A stretch of DNA of 40,364 nucleotides from Bacteroidales bacterium (GCA_017618935.1 JAFZTG010000024.1:1-40364); one strand, 5' to 3'. Counted from the stretch's first letter, positions 1 through 8,191 are shown. Program-made: numbers and translations. Notes: generated by a model not told the origin, from the sequence alone.

Positions 1-210
1 ATAGGTTTCCCTCACCTCTTTTGCGATTGAATCAAAATCACCCACGATAACAGTCGGTTTTATGCCAACAGCCGACAATTTTAGTATTGCTCCGTCGCAA
101 CAAATGATTGTCTTTGCCTGTCGCAAAATGGCAAGAGGAATCTCGTGCGTCGGGAATTGACCGTTGCACACAACTACCACGTCAGAGTATGTAAAGAATA
201 AATCATTCAT
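1..210 (-). CDS. Thiamine pyrophosphokinase, N-terminal part (cut by window edge)
   Basis: Only the first 70 codons are in the window. Translating from the ATG at 210-208 gives a Rossmann-like start with CCDGA near residues 38-42 and VGDFDS near 56-61. These are the substrate and metal-binding signatures of the thiamine pyrophosphokinase family (thiamine + ATP to TPP, cytosolic). The ATG lies inside the end of the preceding transporter gene (8-nt overlap), so the two are probably translationally coupled. It is the third gene of the TPP-riboswitch operon, which fits trapping of imported thiamine by pyrophosphorylation. The C-terminal thiamine-binding half lies beyond the edge and cannot be checked. 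Confidence 0.88.
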   Translation of the reverse strand, partial: MNDLFFTYSDVVVVCNGQFPTHEIPLAILRQAKTIICCDGAILKLSAVGIKPTVIVGDFDSIAKEVRETY

Positions 211-853
211 TTTCGTTCGTTTCGAGAGCAACCTGTTTCTTATATTTCTTTCGCCAGACCACAATTCCAATGACTGCCGTCACTATATAACAGAAATACA
301 AAATCACCGTGGGATAGAGTGTTTTATCGCCTGTGGTGTCGCCAAGATACAGCACCGTCAAAATGTATAGCGAGTCGGCAAAAATCCACAAATACCAATA
401 TTCCAATATCTTTTTCGTCAGCATAAACGTTGCCACCACACTTGCCGACGTGATTATGGCATCAATCAAGGCTATTTCGGAACCCGTCTTCGACAAAATA
501 AAATACATCACGACGATGAGCACAGCCATAGCAAACGCCGTCATAAGCCACCATTGCCCACGCATCCGTTGTATCTTCATTTCTCCATCATCGGATTTCT
601 TGCCTTTTGTCCAAGAATATATGCCATACGCACTTGTAACAATATAATAAATTTGAAACGCGGCATAGGCATAGATTTCAGTGGCAAAAAAGTTGATTGC
701 CAACGCTCCCGCAGAAATAATGTTGAAATACCACAACGCAATATGTTCCGTGACCTGAAACCACATCACGACGAAACCGGCAAGCGTGCCCACAAGCACG
801 CACGCCTTCAAGAAATCGAATGTCGCTATATAGTCTTGAATAAACTCAATCAT
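203..853 (-). CDS. pnuT: PnuC-family transporter, predicted thiamine transporter (PnuT)
   Basis: A 216-residue integral membrane protein with about seven hydrophobic segments and the tryptophan/tyrosine-rich helices typical of the PnuC family (for example YFNIISAG near the start and YWYLWIFADSLYI in the fifth or sixth helix, then a basic C-terminus). The family carries out facilitated diffusion of vitamins such as nicotinamide riboside or thiamine. Sequence alone does not decide the substrate. The context does: the gene starts one nucleotide after the TonB receptor stop, downstream of a TPP riboswitch, and overlaps a thiamine pyrophosphokinase. That is the arrangement known for PnuT. Automated annotation would probably call it PnuC (nicotinamide riboside), which I think is wrong here. 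Confidence 0.88.
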   Translation of the reverse strand: MIEFIQDYIATFDFLKACVLVGTLAGFVVMWFQVTEHIALWYFNIISAGALAINFFATEIYAYAAFQIYYIVTSAYGIYSWTKGKKSDDGEMKIQRMRGQWWLMTAFAMAVLIVVMYFILSKTGSEIALIDAIITSASVVATFMLTKKILEYWYLWIFADSLYILTVLYLGDTTGDKTLYPTVILYFCYIVTAVIGIVVWRKKYKKQVALETNENE

Positions 854-854
854 A

Positions 855-3254
855 TTAGAAACTATATGTTACACGGAATGTATAATGGATTCCAGCTTGT
901 GGGAAATAGTATTTCCACGTATTTTCAACGCCTTGTTCGTACCAGTTTCCACCGTAAGCGTTGCTAATGTACATTTTATCCAAAATGTTGTTGATTGCAA
1001 ATTGGAAATCCAACGTATTGCCCGGGTCAGCCAACTGCCACGTATAGCGTGCTTGAAAATCGTGAACAGCATATTGGTCGAGTTTTCTTTCCGCATTCGA
1101 CGTGTTGTCAAAATACTGAGGGCCAACAAACTTGCTCACCAAACCGAACGACAATCCCGTCGTTGGATACACAAAAATCGAATTAGAAGCAACCACGTTT
1201 GGCGAATACGAAATATCTGTCGTGCCCAATGGCGTAACCTTTTCAATTTCATTCCAATCCTCATCGTAATCGGTAGCATATTCCACATAATCACGGATTT
1301 TGTTTTGTGACAAAGTAACATTGCCTTTCCAGCAAATTTTCTTTATTGGCTTATATTGGAACGACAATTCCACACCATAGCGGTAACTTGTCTTTACATT
1401 TTCCAGAATGGCATCGCCCATATCATTCAATTTTCCCGTCTGAACTAACTGATTATCATAGTACATTCCGAAGAAATTCGTAGTAAAAGATAATCGGGCG
1501 TTTGCATAGGTGCAACCCAATTCTAAGTCATACAAAGATTCAGGCAGCAATTCTTTCGCGTCGGCTAATTTTGCCGCGTCTTTCAAGTTGGCACGAGTCG
1601 GCTCGCGATTCGCCATAGACAAAGACGAGATGAACAAAAACTTTTTATGTCTATATCGCAAACCCAATTCAGGGTTGAAGAATTTCCAGTTAAACGTATG
1701 GTTCATTGCCGTCAAATCGTCGTCGAAACCACTCATTTCGTAATTAATGGTACGATACTGCAATTCTCCCAAAAGCGTAAGTTTTTCTTTGTTGTATTTA
1801 CTTCGTGCAAATACGTTCATTTCCTTTTTCAAACCGTTGTTTTCATAATAATTATGAGAAATATCGGTCACCGTATCGTCTTGAATCCAAATGACTTGAC
1901 CAAAGTGGTCGCCATCGTAAATGCTATATGAACTACCCAATGAATACGTTATTCTGCGAGGTTTGTACGAAACGGCGGCAACGTAGCCATATTGAATGTT
2001 GTCCAACGCTTTCTGGCGAATCAAATCGTGAACGGCGGGAGCAAAACCGTAATTTTGCAATTTCGCATCATCCTTATATTGTTCATAATAGCCCTCGCCT
2101 TTCGTTGCAAACAAAGATACACTCACTGCCGTTTTTCGTGTCCACGATTCGGTAGGACGCATTGTGTCCTTCTCATACTTATACGTAAGCGAATAGCGTG
2201 TCTGGGTGTAATTATCCGACTCATTACTATAGAATTTCTCATTGCCTTCGTCATCTATATAGCGACCGGCACTGTTGTACGTCGGGTCGGAATCCCATTT
2301 TTCCGATGGCAATCCTTCCCACGTGATTCCCGTCTTTTGCTTGCCATACAAGACTTTTGCCTGCAAAGCAGAAAAATCGTTCACCTTATACGTGGCAGCA
2401 ACGTCAAACGACTGCAAATGCGCCTTTCCACGTTGTACCCAACCATCGGAATGAACGGTTCCGAAGTGCATATCAAACATAAAATGGTTGCCAAGTAAGC
2501 CCGTACCCACGGCAGCCGAAACCTTGCGAGTGCCGAACGAGCCAATTGTTCCCGAAACTTGTCCATACATTTCTTCCGATGCATCCTTGGTGTCGAAGTT
2601 CATAGAAGCACCAAACGACGACGGACCACTACCCGAGGTGGCAACACCACGGCTAAGTTCTATCTTACTGACTGCTGACGAGAAATCACCCAAATTGACA
2701 AAATACACGTCCTGCGACTCGGCATCGTTCATAGGAATACCGTCAATCGTAATGTTCATACGGGAAATGTCGGTACCACGCACACGCATTCTCGTATAAC
2801 CCAAGCCCGTTCCCGTTTCTGACGTAGCAACCAACGATGGCGTATGGTCAAGCAAGAACGGAATATCCTTTCCCATTACGGTTTCCGACACATCGGAAAT
2901 AATAGTAGAGGTTGTTTTTGTCGTCGTTGCTGTCACCAAAATCGGATCGGAATGTTCCAATTCAAGTGTAACATTGTATTGCGGTTCCTTCACAACAACA
3001 GATCTATATGCTGTCTGATAGCCAACATACGAATACTCTATCTGATCACCCACCCGAACCTTGATTTGATATTCTCCATTATAAACGGTCAGCTGCACGT
3101 CGTTGGTACGCAAATTACACACATAGGCGGCAATCAAAGGCGTTCTATCGACACCATAGACTCTACCCGTCAAATTAAATTCCTGAGCCAAAAGATTGCT
3201 AAACAAAATAACAGAAATTAAAGCACTTACTATTCGTTTCATACTATTAAACAT
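855..3254 (-). CDS. TonB-dependent receptor, predicted outer-membrane thiamine receptor
   Basis: A 799-residue protein. Its start is either the first ATG (3254) or, equally likely, the ATG at 3242, which gives a clean signal peptide ending LLAQ. Residues about 25-103 form a carboxypeptidase-regulatory-like beta domain common in Bacteroidetes receptors. About 104-225 is the plug domain (MRVRGTDISRMNITIDG, then VYFVNLGDFSSAVSKIELSRG). The remainder is a beta-barrel ending in an aromatic C-terminus (RVTYSF). There is no SusD partner, so this is not a polysaccharide-utilisation SusC. The TPP riboswitch directly upstream and the following transporter and kinase genes indicate thiamine or a phosphorylated form as ligand. 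The ligand is inferred; the fold is clear. Confidence 0.9.
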   Translation of the reverse strand: MFNSMKRIVSALISVILFSNLLAQEFNLTGRVYGVDRTPLIAAYVCNLRTNDVQLTVYNGEYQIKVRVGDQIEYSYVGYQTAYRSVVVKEPQYNVTLELEHSDPILVTATTTKTTSTIISDVSETVMGKDIPFLLDHTPSLVATSETGTGLGYTRMRVRGTDISRMNITIDGIPMNDAESQDVYFVNLGDFSSAVSKIELSRGVATSGSGPSSFGASMNFDTKDASEEMYGQVSGTIGSFGTRKVSAAVGTGLLGNHFMFDMHFGTVHSDGWVQRGKAHLQSFDVAATYKVNDFSALQAKVLYGKQKTGITWEGLPSEKWDSDPTYNSAGRYIDDEGNEKFYSNESDNYTQTRYSLTYKYEKDTMRPTESWTRKTAVSVSLFATKGEGYYEQYKDDAKLQNYGFAPAVHDLIRQKALDNIQYGYVAAVSYKPRRITYSLGSSYSIYDGDHFGQVIWIQDDTVTDISHNYYENNGLKKEMNVFARSKYNKEKLTLLGELQYRTINYEMSGFDDDLTAMNHTFNWKFFNPELGLRYRHKKFLFISSLSMANREPTRANLKDAAKLADAKELLPESLYDLELGCTYANARLSFTTNFFGMYYDNQLVQTGKLNDMGDAILENVKTSYRYGVELSFQYKPIKKICWKGNVTLSQNKIRDYVEYATDYDEDWNEIEKVTPLGTTDISYSPNVVASNSIFVYPTTGLSFGLVSKFVGPQYFDNTSNAERKLDQYAVHDFQARYTWQLADPGNTLDFQFAINNILDKMYISNAYGGNWYEQGVENTWKYYFPQAGIHYTFRVTYSF

Positions 3255-3296
3255 TAAAATTACTGTGAATAGAGCATGCTCAAAGACGAAGCCAGT

Positions 3297-3370
3297 TGAA
3301 TTCCTTACGCAGGTTTTAACCTGTTCAAGTATGAGGGTATCATCTCAGCCGTATTAGGCACCCCTATTCA
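3297..3370 (-). promoter_or_regulatory. TPP riboswitch (THI element)
   Basis: On the minus strand the RNA begins UGAAUAGGGGUGCC, continues with CGGCUGAGAUGAUACCC and closes with GCGUAAGGAA followed by AUUCA. These are the P1-P2 entry, the CUGAGA pyrimidine-sensor loop with ACCC, and the pyrophosphate-sensor part near the 3' end. UGAAU at the 5' end and AUUCA at the 3' end pair to form P1 (plus-strand 3366-3370 with 3297-3301). It lies 43 nt upstream of the first possible receptor start and should switch the thiamine-uptake operon off when TPP is abundant. Confidence 0.93.
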
Positions 3371-3376
3371 GTGCAA

Positions 3377-3384
3377 CAAAAGTA
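3377..3384 (-). promoter_or_regulatory. Promoter -7 box of the thiamine operon
   Basis: TACTTTTG on the minus strand matches the Bacteroidetes TAnnTTTG box. A start site about 7 nt downstream would fall at about 3370, the first base of riboswitch P1, so the aptamer would begin almost exactly at the transcript's 5' end. No convincing -33 TTTG was seen. Confidence 0.6.
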
Positions 3385-3390
3385 TATAAA

Positions 3391-3412
3391 TTTTCTATAC
3401 TGTGATAGAAAA
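3391..3412. repeat. Perfect inverted repeat between the synthase gene and the riboswitch promoter
   Basis: Eight-base arms TTTTCTAT / ATAGAAAA with a 6-nt spacer. It sits 41 nt after the end of the carboxynorspermidine synthase gene and just upstream of the -7 box of the thiamine operon. It could be a weak terminator hairpin for the former or an operator for the latter. There is no GC-rich stem, so neither role is proven. Confidence 0.4.
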
Positions 3413-3452
3413 TATGTTCTTATTTTTTTCGTATTGCGATGTTTTTACAATT

Positions 3453-4661
3453 CTAGTACGTCAGTTCCAAATCAATGTTTTCTTTCACTTCAAACGGAAG
3501 TCCGTGTTTTCCAATCACTTCCATAAATGGATCTGGATCAAATTCTTCCACGTTGAATACGCCCGCACCTTGCCATTTGCCAGTGAGGAACATCATTGCG
3601 CCCGTCATTGCTGGAACGCCCGTGGTATAAGAAACACCTTGTGCGCCAGTTTCGTTGTATGCCGCCTGGTGACTACAGTTGTTCCAAATATAGGCAGTCT
3701 TTTCCTTGCCGTCTTTTATACCTTTTACACGACAACCGATTGACGTTTCGCCTGTGTAATTCTCACCCAATGTTTCGGGTGCAGGCAAGGTTTCTTTCAA
3801 GAATTGCAAAGGCACAATTTCCACACCTTTATATAAAATAGGTTTTATACTTGCCATTCCATTGTTTTGAATTACACGGAGATGGGTAAGATATTCGTCG
3901 CCGAACGTCATAAAGAATCGTGCCATTTTTATGGTTGGAAAATTCTTTACCAACGACTCCAATTCTTCGTGATACATTAAATATGATTTTCTCACACCAA
4001 TGTTCGGATACGTCAACGGGAACACAATTTCCTGCGGTTCGGTTTCAACCCATTTACCGTCTTTCCAATAACGGCCTTTTTGCGTAATTTCACGAATGTT
4101 GATTTCGGGGTTGAAGTTTGTGGCAAATGCCTTTCCGTGGTCACCGCCGTTGCAGTCAACAATGTCGAGATAATGAATCTCATCGAAATAATGTTTTGCC
4201 AAATATGCGGTATAAATCTGGCTTTGTCCCGGGTCGAAACCACAACCGAGAATTGCGGTCAAACCTTTTTCCTTGAACTTATCTTGATATGCCCATTGCC
4301 AACTATATTCAAATTTCGCAACGTCTTTCGGCTCGTAATTCGCCGTATCCATATAGTTTACGCCTGCTTCCAGACACGCGTCCATTATGCATAAATCCTG
4401 ATATGGCAACGCCACGTTGATGACCAATTTCGGTTGGAACGACTTAATCAACTGCACCAATGCAGGAACGTCTTCGGCGTCGATTTGGGCAGTTTGAATC
4501 TTTCTGCCAAGTTTTTCCTCGATGATAGCCGCAATTTTATCGCATTTCGACTTTGTGCGACTTGCCAACATAATGTCGGAAAATACCTCCGGATATTGAG
4601 CACACTTGAACGTAACTACCTGACTTACACCGCCAGCACCAATGATAAGAACCTTTGCCAT
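3453..4661 (-). CDS. Carboxynorspermidine synthase (saccharopine dehydrogenase family)
   Basis: A 402-residue cytosolic NAD(P)-dependent enzyme. The N-terminal Rossmann motif is VLIIGAGGVSQVV (residues 4-16). The family blocks LASRTKSKCDKI, INVALPYQDLCIMDACLEAG, ILGCGFDPGQSQIYTAYLAK and CNGGDHG follow in the expected order, and the length is that of Bacteroidales carboxynorspermidine synthases. The family condenses aspartate semialdehyde with a diamine (putrescine or diaminopropane) in the alternative spermidine/norspermidine route. It resembles saccharopine dehydrogenase (lys1-like), the usual mis-annotation. It stands alone between the thiamine operon and the lpxH operon; the decarboxylase partner (nspC) is not in the window. 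Confidence 0.85.
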   Translation of the reverse strand: MAKVLIIGAGGVSQVVTFKCAQYPEVFSDIMLASRTKSKCDKIAAIIEEKLGRKIQTAQIDAEDVPALVQLIKSFQPKLVINVALPYQDLCIMDACLEAGVNYMDTANYEPKDVAKFEYSWQWAYQDKFKEKGLTAILGCGFDPGQSQIYTAYLAKHYFDEIHYLDIVDCNGGDHGKAFATNFNPEINIREITQKGRYWKDGKWVETEPQEIVFPLTYPNIGVRKSYLMYHEELESLVKNFPTIKMARFFMTFGDEYLTHLRVIQNNGMASIKPILYKGVEIVPLQFLKETLPAPETLGENYTGETSIGCRVKGIKDGKEKTAYIWNNCSHQAAYNETGAQGVSYTTGVPAMTGAMMFLTGKWQGAGVFNVEEFDPDPFMEVIGKHGLPFEVKENIDLELTY

Positions 4662-4905
4662 ATTTGTAAATTTTATTGCGTTAAAATTACACTTTTTCTT
4701 AATACGTTCATACTAAAAAAAGACAAGCATCGTTTTATACTAAAAATTGTTTGCCTATGGATAAAACTTCTACTCTCTCTGTTATCAAAAATCAACACGA
4801 AGTCAAAAAAAGCAACACAAACGGTATCAGGTTTCTACAAGCGTATTGTAGAGCATTTCAATGCGTTACGACCAAACACAATGATACGATAACCTTGTGG
4901 CTGAA

Positions 4906-5676
4906 TTAGTGAACAACTTCGTCGTCGCCCCGATAGGATTTCACTTCTAATCCGTTTTCGTTGAGGACGGCATAGGTGGTGTTCATTATCCAATTCCCCG
5001 TGTTAATATAACGACTTCCCGCCTCTATCTCTTTATCGACGGCAACGTGACGATGCCCGAAAATGAAGAAATCATATTTTTTTGTCTTCAAGATTTCTTT
5101 CGCATACAGCAAAAGAAATTCTTTGTCATCGCCAAGATAATTAGCTGACTCATAGACTTTTACCTTGCGGTTGTGCGACGACCACGCATGAGCGAAGCCA
5201 AATGCCCAGTTTACAGGCACAAAGCGAAACAACCATTGCAAGAACCTACAAGAAAAAATCACGTGCAGGAAATTCATTCCCCTATCATAATTCCCCAAGG
5301 CGTGACCGTGATGAATAAACAATTTCTTTCCGAAATACTCTCGTTCCAACGGGTCGTTATAAATAGTGGCGCCAATTTCTTTTTGTAAATAATCGCCATA
5401 CCATAAATCGTGATTGCCCGAAAAAATATTCACGGGAATTCCCGAATCGACAAATTCGGCTAATTTCGCCAACAAACGTACATAGCCCTTGGGAGCTACG
5501 TACTTATACTCAAACCAGAAATCGAATATATCGCCCAACAGATACAACTCGCCACACGAGGGTTTTATTTCGTCTAACCACGTAAGAACCAACTTCTCAC
5601 GTTCACGGCTTTTTTCCTCATCGGGATAGCCCAAATGAAAATCCGAAGCGAAATAAATATTCTTAGATGGTTCCAT
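4906..5676 (-). CDS. lpxH: UDP-2,3-diacylglucosamine diphosphatase
   Basis: A 256-residue calcineurin-like metallophosphoesterase. Metal ligands appear in order: D12 and H14 (SDFHLG), D49 (LLGDIFDFWFEY), N88-H89 (SGNHDLW), H123 (IHHGHALG), and H208/H210 (FGHRHV). The long insert after HGHALGNYDRGMN, carrying aromatic residues, is the LpxH-type cap that holds the acyl chains. It hydrolyses UDP-2,3-diacylglucosamine to lipid X at the inner membrane in lipid A synthesis. It is the last gene of the minus-strand run that begins at 8919, starting 9 nt after the DUF2490 gene. The stem-forming sequence downstream (4834-4869) could aid termination, but no U-tract is visible. Confidence 0.87.
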   Translation of the reverse strand: MEPSKNIYFASDFHLGYPDEEKSREREKLVLTWLDEIKPSCGELYLLGDIFDFWFEYKYVAPKGYVRLLAKLAEFVDSGIPVNIFSGNHDLWYGDYLQKEIGATIYNDPLEREYFGKKLFIHHGHALGNYDRGMNFLHVIFSCRFLQWLFRFVPVNWAFGFAHAWSSHNRKVKVYESANYLGDDKEFLLLYAKEILKTKKYDFFIFGHRHVAVDKEIEAGSRYINTGNWIMNTTYAVLNENGLEVKSYRGDDEVVH

Positions 5677-5685
5677 TGTACAATG

Positions 5686-6342
5686 CTAAAAACTCTTTTC
5701 TATGGAAAGTGTCACAATAGAAATCAATTCATCGTCCTGAATTTCGTGCCGAAGCATATAGCCCAAATCCAAACCGATTTGCTTCCGAAATCCGAAAGAA
5801 CAGTTCGCCCCGTATTTTACCGTTGCTATGGAATAATTCGTACCCGCGCCAAGCGGATGATAGGTTTCGACAAACAACGACGGTCTCACACGTTTGTTTG
5901 CCACATACGCGACTTTGAGTTTGTTCTTATCGACGAACGACGGAAGCAAACTTTTCTCATTCTTGATGTAGGTGTTTTTGGAAACATTCATTTTCGTCTG
6001 AATCGCCACACGAAAATCGCCGAATTTCTTTTTGTAACCGACAAGTGCCGCAAACGTATGAACGGGGAAATATCCCTGTACGCGATATTTGTCGGCAAAT
6101 TCATAACTTGCTCCGACGAACAACGGCTTGGTAATGGAATATCGAGCCTCCACTTCGGCAGACGCCTGTTTCAACAAGGCACTATGTTGCTGAAAACGAG
6201 ATTCGACACCAACGTCAAGCGACAATCTCTTTGACAAATCTACCGATGCCTCAATGCCCGTCCAAACTTGAAACGAGTAGGTTTGAGCCGAAGCAAACAA
6301 AGTTCCGAATACACACAATAATATGAGAAAACCTTTCTTCAA
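5686..6342 (-). CDS. DUF2490 family outer-membrane protein
   Basis: A 218-residue protein with an N-terminal signal peptide (KKGFLILLCVFGTLFASAQ) followed by alternating hydrophobic strands and an aromatic last residue (SIEKSF), as expected for a small outer-membrane beta-barrel. The strand pattern (VESRFQQHSALLKQASAEVE, then LFVGASYEFADKYR) resembles DUF2490 proteins of Bacteroidetes, which have no known biochemical role. The start is a TTG (6342-6340) that directly abuts the TAA of the DUF4956 gene, with no ATG that would preserve the signal peptide. Translational coupling is therefore likely. Confidence 0.75.
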   Translation of the reverse strand: MKKGFLILLCVFGTLFASAQTYSFQVWTGIEASVDLSKRLSLDVGVESRFQQHSALLKQASAEVEARYSITKPLFVGASYEFADKYRVQGYFPVHTFAALVGYKKKFGDFRVAIQTKMNVSKNTYIKNEKSLLPSFVDKNKLKVAYVANKRVRPSLFVETYHPLGAGTNYSIATVKYGANCSFGFRKQIGLDLGYMLRHEIQDDELISIVTLSIEKSF

Positions 6343-6990
6343 TTATAACTCTTGATGTACATCAGACATATTGTTTTCTCCATTATCTTGCTCGTAATAA
6401 TAGATTTGAATCCACGTAGAATCATTCAAGTAGTTGATGTCGCCCACTTCAAAACGTTCAATTTTCAAGCCGGTACGTTTTTCCAAATCAGCCTTCAACT
6501 CATCGTATTTCTCAGGCTTTACCAATGCTATGTTGTCGTATTTCACACGTTTACGAGATTCGTGCTTAATCATCCAAACTTTTTCAAGGAAGAACGCAAC
6601 GGTAAGAATTGCAAGATTTGTGAAAATCAACTCGGCATAACTTACTTTCTTGTTCGACAACGCATTGATAACCGAAACGCCGATTACCAAGAACAAATAC
6701 GTCATTTCCTTGATAGGCATCAATTCCGTTCTGTATCGGATGATTCCGAAGATGGCAAACAAACCGAGAGCAAATCCCATCTGTATTTTTACGTTGCCCA
6801 ACAAGAAACACAACATAAATACGACAGTTGAGATCAAAATATACGTAAACAAAAAGTCACGACGGCGCGTTGCAGGATAATACAAACAACGGGAAATGAC
6901 AAAAATAATGATAAAATTGAACGCAAAACGAATCAACAATTCTGCAAAAGCAGGTGCGTCAATCAACGAAATTCCAAATAATTCTTCCAT
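6343..6990 (-). CDS. DUF4956 membrane protein
   Basis: A 215-residue protein with about four transmembrane helices in its first 130 residues. It carries the family landmark of a glycine-rich helix leading to FGIIRYRTELMPIKEMTYLF, then a soluble C-terminal domain (about 140-215) ending in acidic residues. DUF4956 proteins are usually encoded beside VTC-domain (polyphosphate polymerase-like) proteins, as here, where the VTC gene lies 47 nt upstream. A plausible but unproven role is a membrane anchor or channel for the VTC product. Confidence 0.85.
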   Translation of the reverse strand: MEELFGISLIDAPAFAELLIRFAFNFIIIFVISRCLYYPATRRRDFLFTYILISTVVFMLCFLLGNVKIQMGFALGLFAIFGIIRYRTELMPIKEMTYLFLVIGVSVINALSNKKVSYAELIFTNLAILTVAFFLEKVWMIKHESRKRVKYDNIALVKPEKYDELKADLEKRTGLKIERFEVGDINYLNDSTWIQIYYYEQDNGENNMSDVHQEL

Positions 6991-7026
6991 AGCAGTTTAT
7001 TTTAAGTTATACTTTCCTTTATTTAT

Positions 7027-7060
7027 ATTCTTAATTTTTAATTCTTCATTCTTAATTTTT
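7027..7060. repeat. Short AT-rich direct repeat overlapping the end of the VTC gene
   Basis: ATTCTTAATTTTT occurs at 7027-7039 and again at 7048-7060. The second copy lies inside the last codons of the VTC gene, and the first copy together with the bases between them supplies its stop codon and start of the spacer. AT-rich units of this TTAATTCTTCATT type are common between Bacteroidetes genes. Confidence 0.6.
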
Positions 7061-7796
7061 CAATGTATCTGATTTTAGTCTTGAATCGATTCTTCTTGAT
7101 GTTTTTATACACGACAGCAGTCCCTATTGCATATTTACTCATACCACGACGGAAAATCCTATTCTTCAGCAATGCCGATTGCATGTACGACACGGCACAA
7201 CATTTGTCGCGTTTGAGTTCTATGATGCAAATGTGGGAGAAATCGGCACTTTCGCCGTTCACGCAATTGGTCACGTGTAAATTCGTATCGACCGTGCAAC
7301 GCTCGCCGTGCACCAAATCAACCAAGGTTAAACGGGTATATTCCACCAAAGTCTTGGGGAACAATTCTTCGCCGGTAAAAGGACAATGCTGATGAATAAA
7401 CGTATTTGCCTCGTACAAAGGATGCGTTTTCGGAAAACTGATTCTTTTCTTCTTCGTTCGTCCCTTGTTGTTTTTGAACTTAATTTCCAAAAACTCCGCA
7501 CCAGTTGACAAATACGTTCTATGACGGACTTTGTATCGATTCAACTTACCGTTTTGGTGAGCAATATACATTTTGTCGTCGGGTGTGTCGTAATACACCG
7601 TCTTATAGTCCTGATATGGTGTGTCGTTGATGTACAACGCGGCATAATTTGGTGCTATAAGCGACAAAACATCGGGCAATTGCGAACGACTGAACACATA
7701 TTTTGTGTCCGTTCTGTTCAGCAATTTCACAGAATCCATCTCGTCCAAGGTGATTGGACGCATTTCAGCAACAATATCTTGTACGGTCTTCGCCAT
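7038..7796 (-). CDS. VTC-domain protein, polyphosphate polymerase-like
   Basis: A 252-residue, single-domain member of the triphosphate-tunnel fold. The charged residues that line the tunnel are present: R28 and K32 (NRTDTKYVF), R87/R91/R93 (RYKVRHRTY), E104/K106/K108 (FLEIKFK), E193/K195 (IIELKRDK) and K221 (GMSKYAIG). In yeast Vtc4 this set converts ATP to polyphosphate and passes it through a membrane. The bacterial versions usually sit beside DUF4956, as here. No transmembrane segment is present in this protein itself. The ATG overlaps the preceding stop by one base (TAATG), so coupling is likely. Polyphosphate synthesis is an inference from fold and residues. Confidence 0.82.
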   Translation of the reverse strand: MAKTVQDIVAEMRPITLDEMDSVKLLNRTDTKYVFSRSQLPDVLSLIAPNYAALYINDTPYQDYKTVYYDTPDDKMYIAHQNGKLNRYKVRHRTYLSTGAEFLEIKFKNNKGRTKKKRISFPKTHPLYEANTFIHQHCPFTGEELFPKTLVEYTRLTLVDLVHGERCTVDTNLHVTNCVNGESADFSHICIIELKRDKCCAVSYMQSALLKNRIFRRGMSKYAIGTAVVYKNIKKNRFKTKIRYIEKLRMKN

Positions 7797-8191
7797 TAAT
7801 CAGCGTAATACGTGTACTCGTAAACTTTTTTCTTAATCAATTTTCCTGCTGCGTCATAATACAATTTTGCGACCTTCTTGCCTGCGTCGTTGTATTCATA
7901 CACTGCTTTTTCCTTCAATTTTCCTGTAGCCGAATACTCATATACGGCACTTTCTTTTTTGCCTTTGTACTCGTATGTGTAATACTTTTTCAAATCGCCG
8001 TACTCATCATACACATACTCTTTCTTAACGCGACCAAATTCATCACGTTCCTCTTTGGAATCAATCACTTTTTTCCCTTTTGTATCGACTTCATACGTTG
8101 TTTTCGTCTTTACCGAACCGGTTTGAGCCGAAACAGTAGCACACATGCAAATGCCGATGAGTGCAAAAAATATCACGCGAATTGTTTTCAT
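7796..8191 (-). CDS. Small secreted protein with YD-type beta repeats
   Basis: A 131-residue protein with a signal peptide (IRVIFFALIGICMCATVSAQ) and then about five short repeats of the form YxYDxxGxLKKxYxY (VYDEYGDLKKYYTYEY, YSATGKLKEKAVYEY, YNDAGKKVAKLYYDAAGKL). These are like RHS/YD or DUF3836-type repeats that form extended beta structure. It is strongly lysine-rich and therefore basic. It lies between the lipoprotein and the VTC gene, sharing TAATG junctions with both. The function is unknown. A basic periplasmic protein beside a predicted polyphosphate polymerase could bind the polyanion, but this is speculative. Confidence 0.7.
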   Translation of the reverse strand: MKTIRVIFFALIGICMCATVSAQTGSVKTKTTYEVDTKGKKVIDSKEERDEFGRVKKEYVYDEYGDLKKYYTYEYKGKKESAVYEYSATGKLKEKAVYEYNDAGKKVAKLYYDAAGKLIKKKVYEYTYYAD

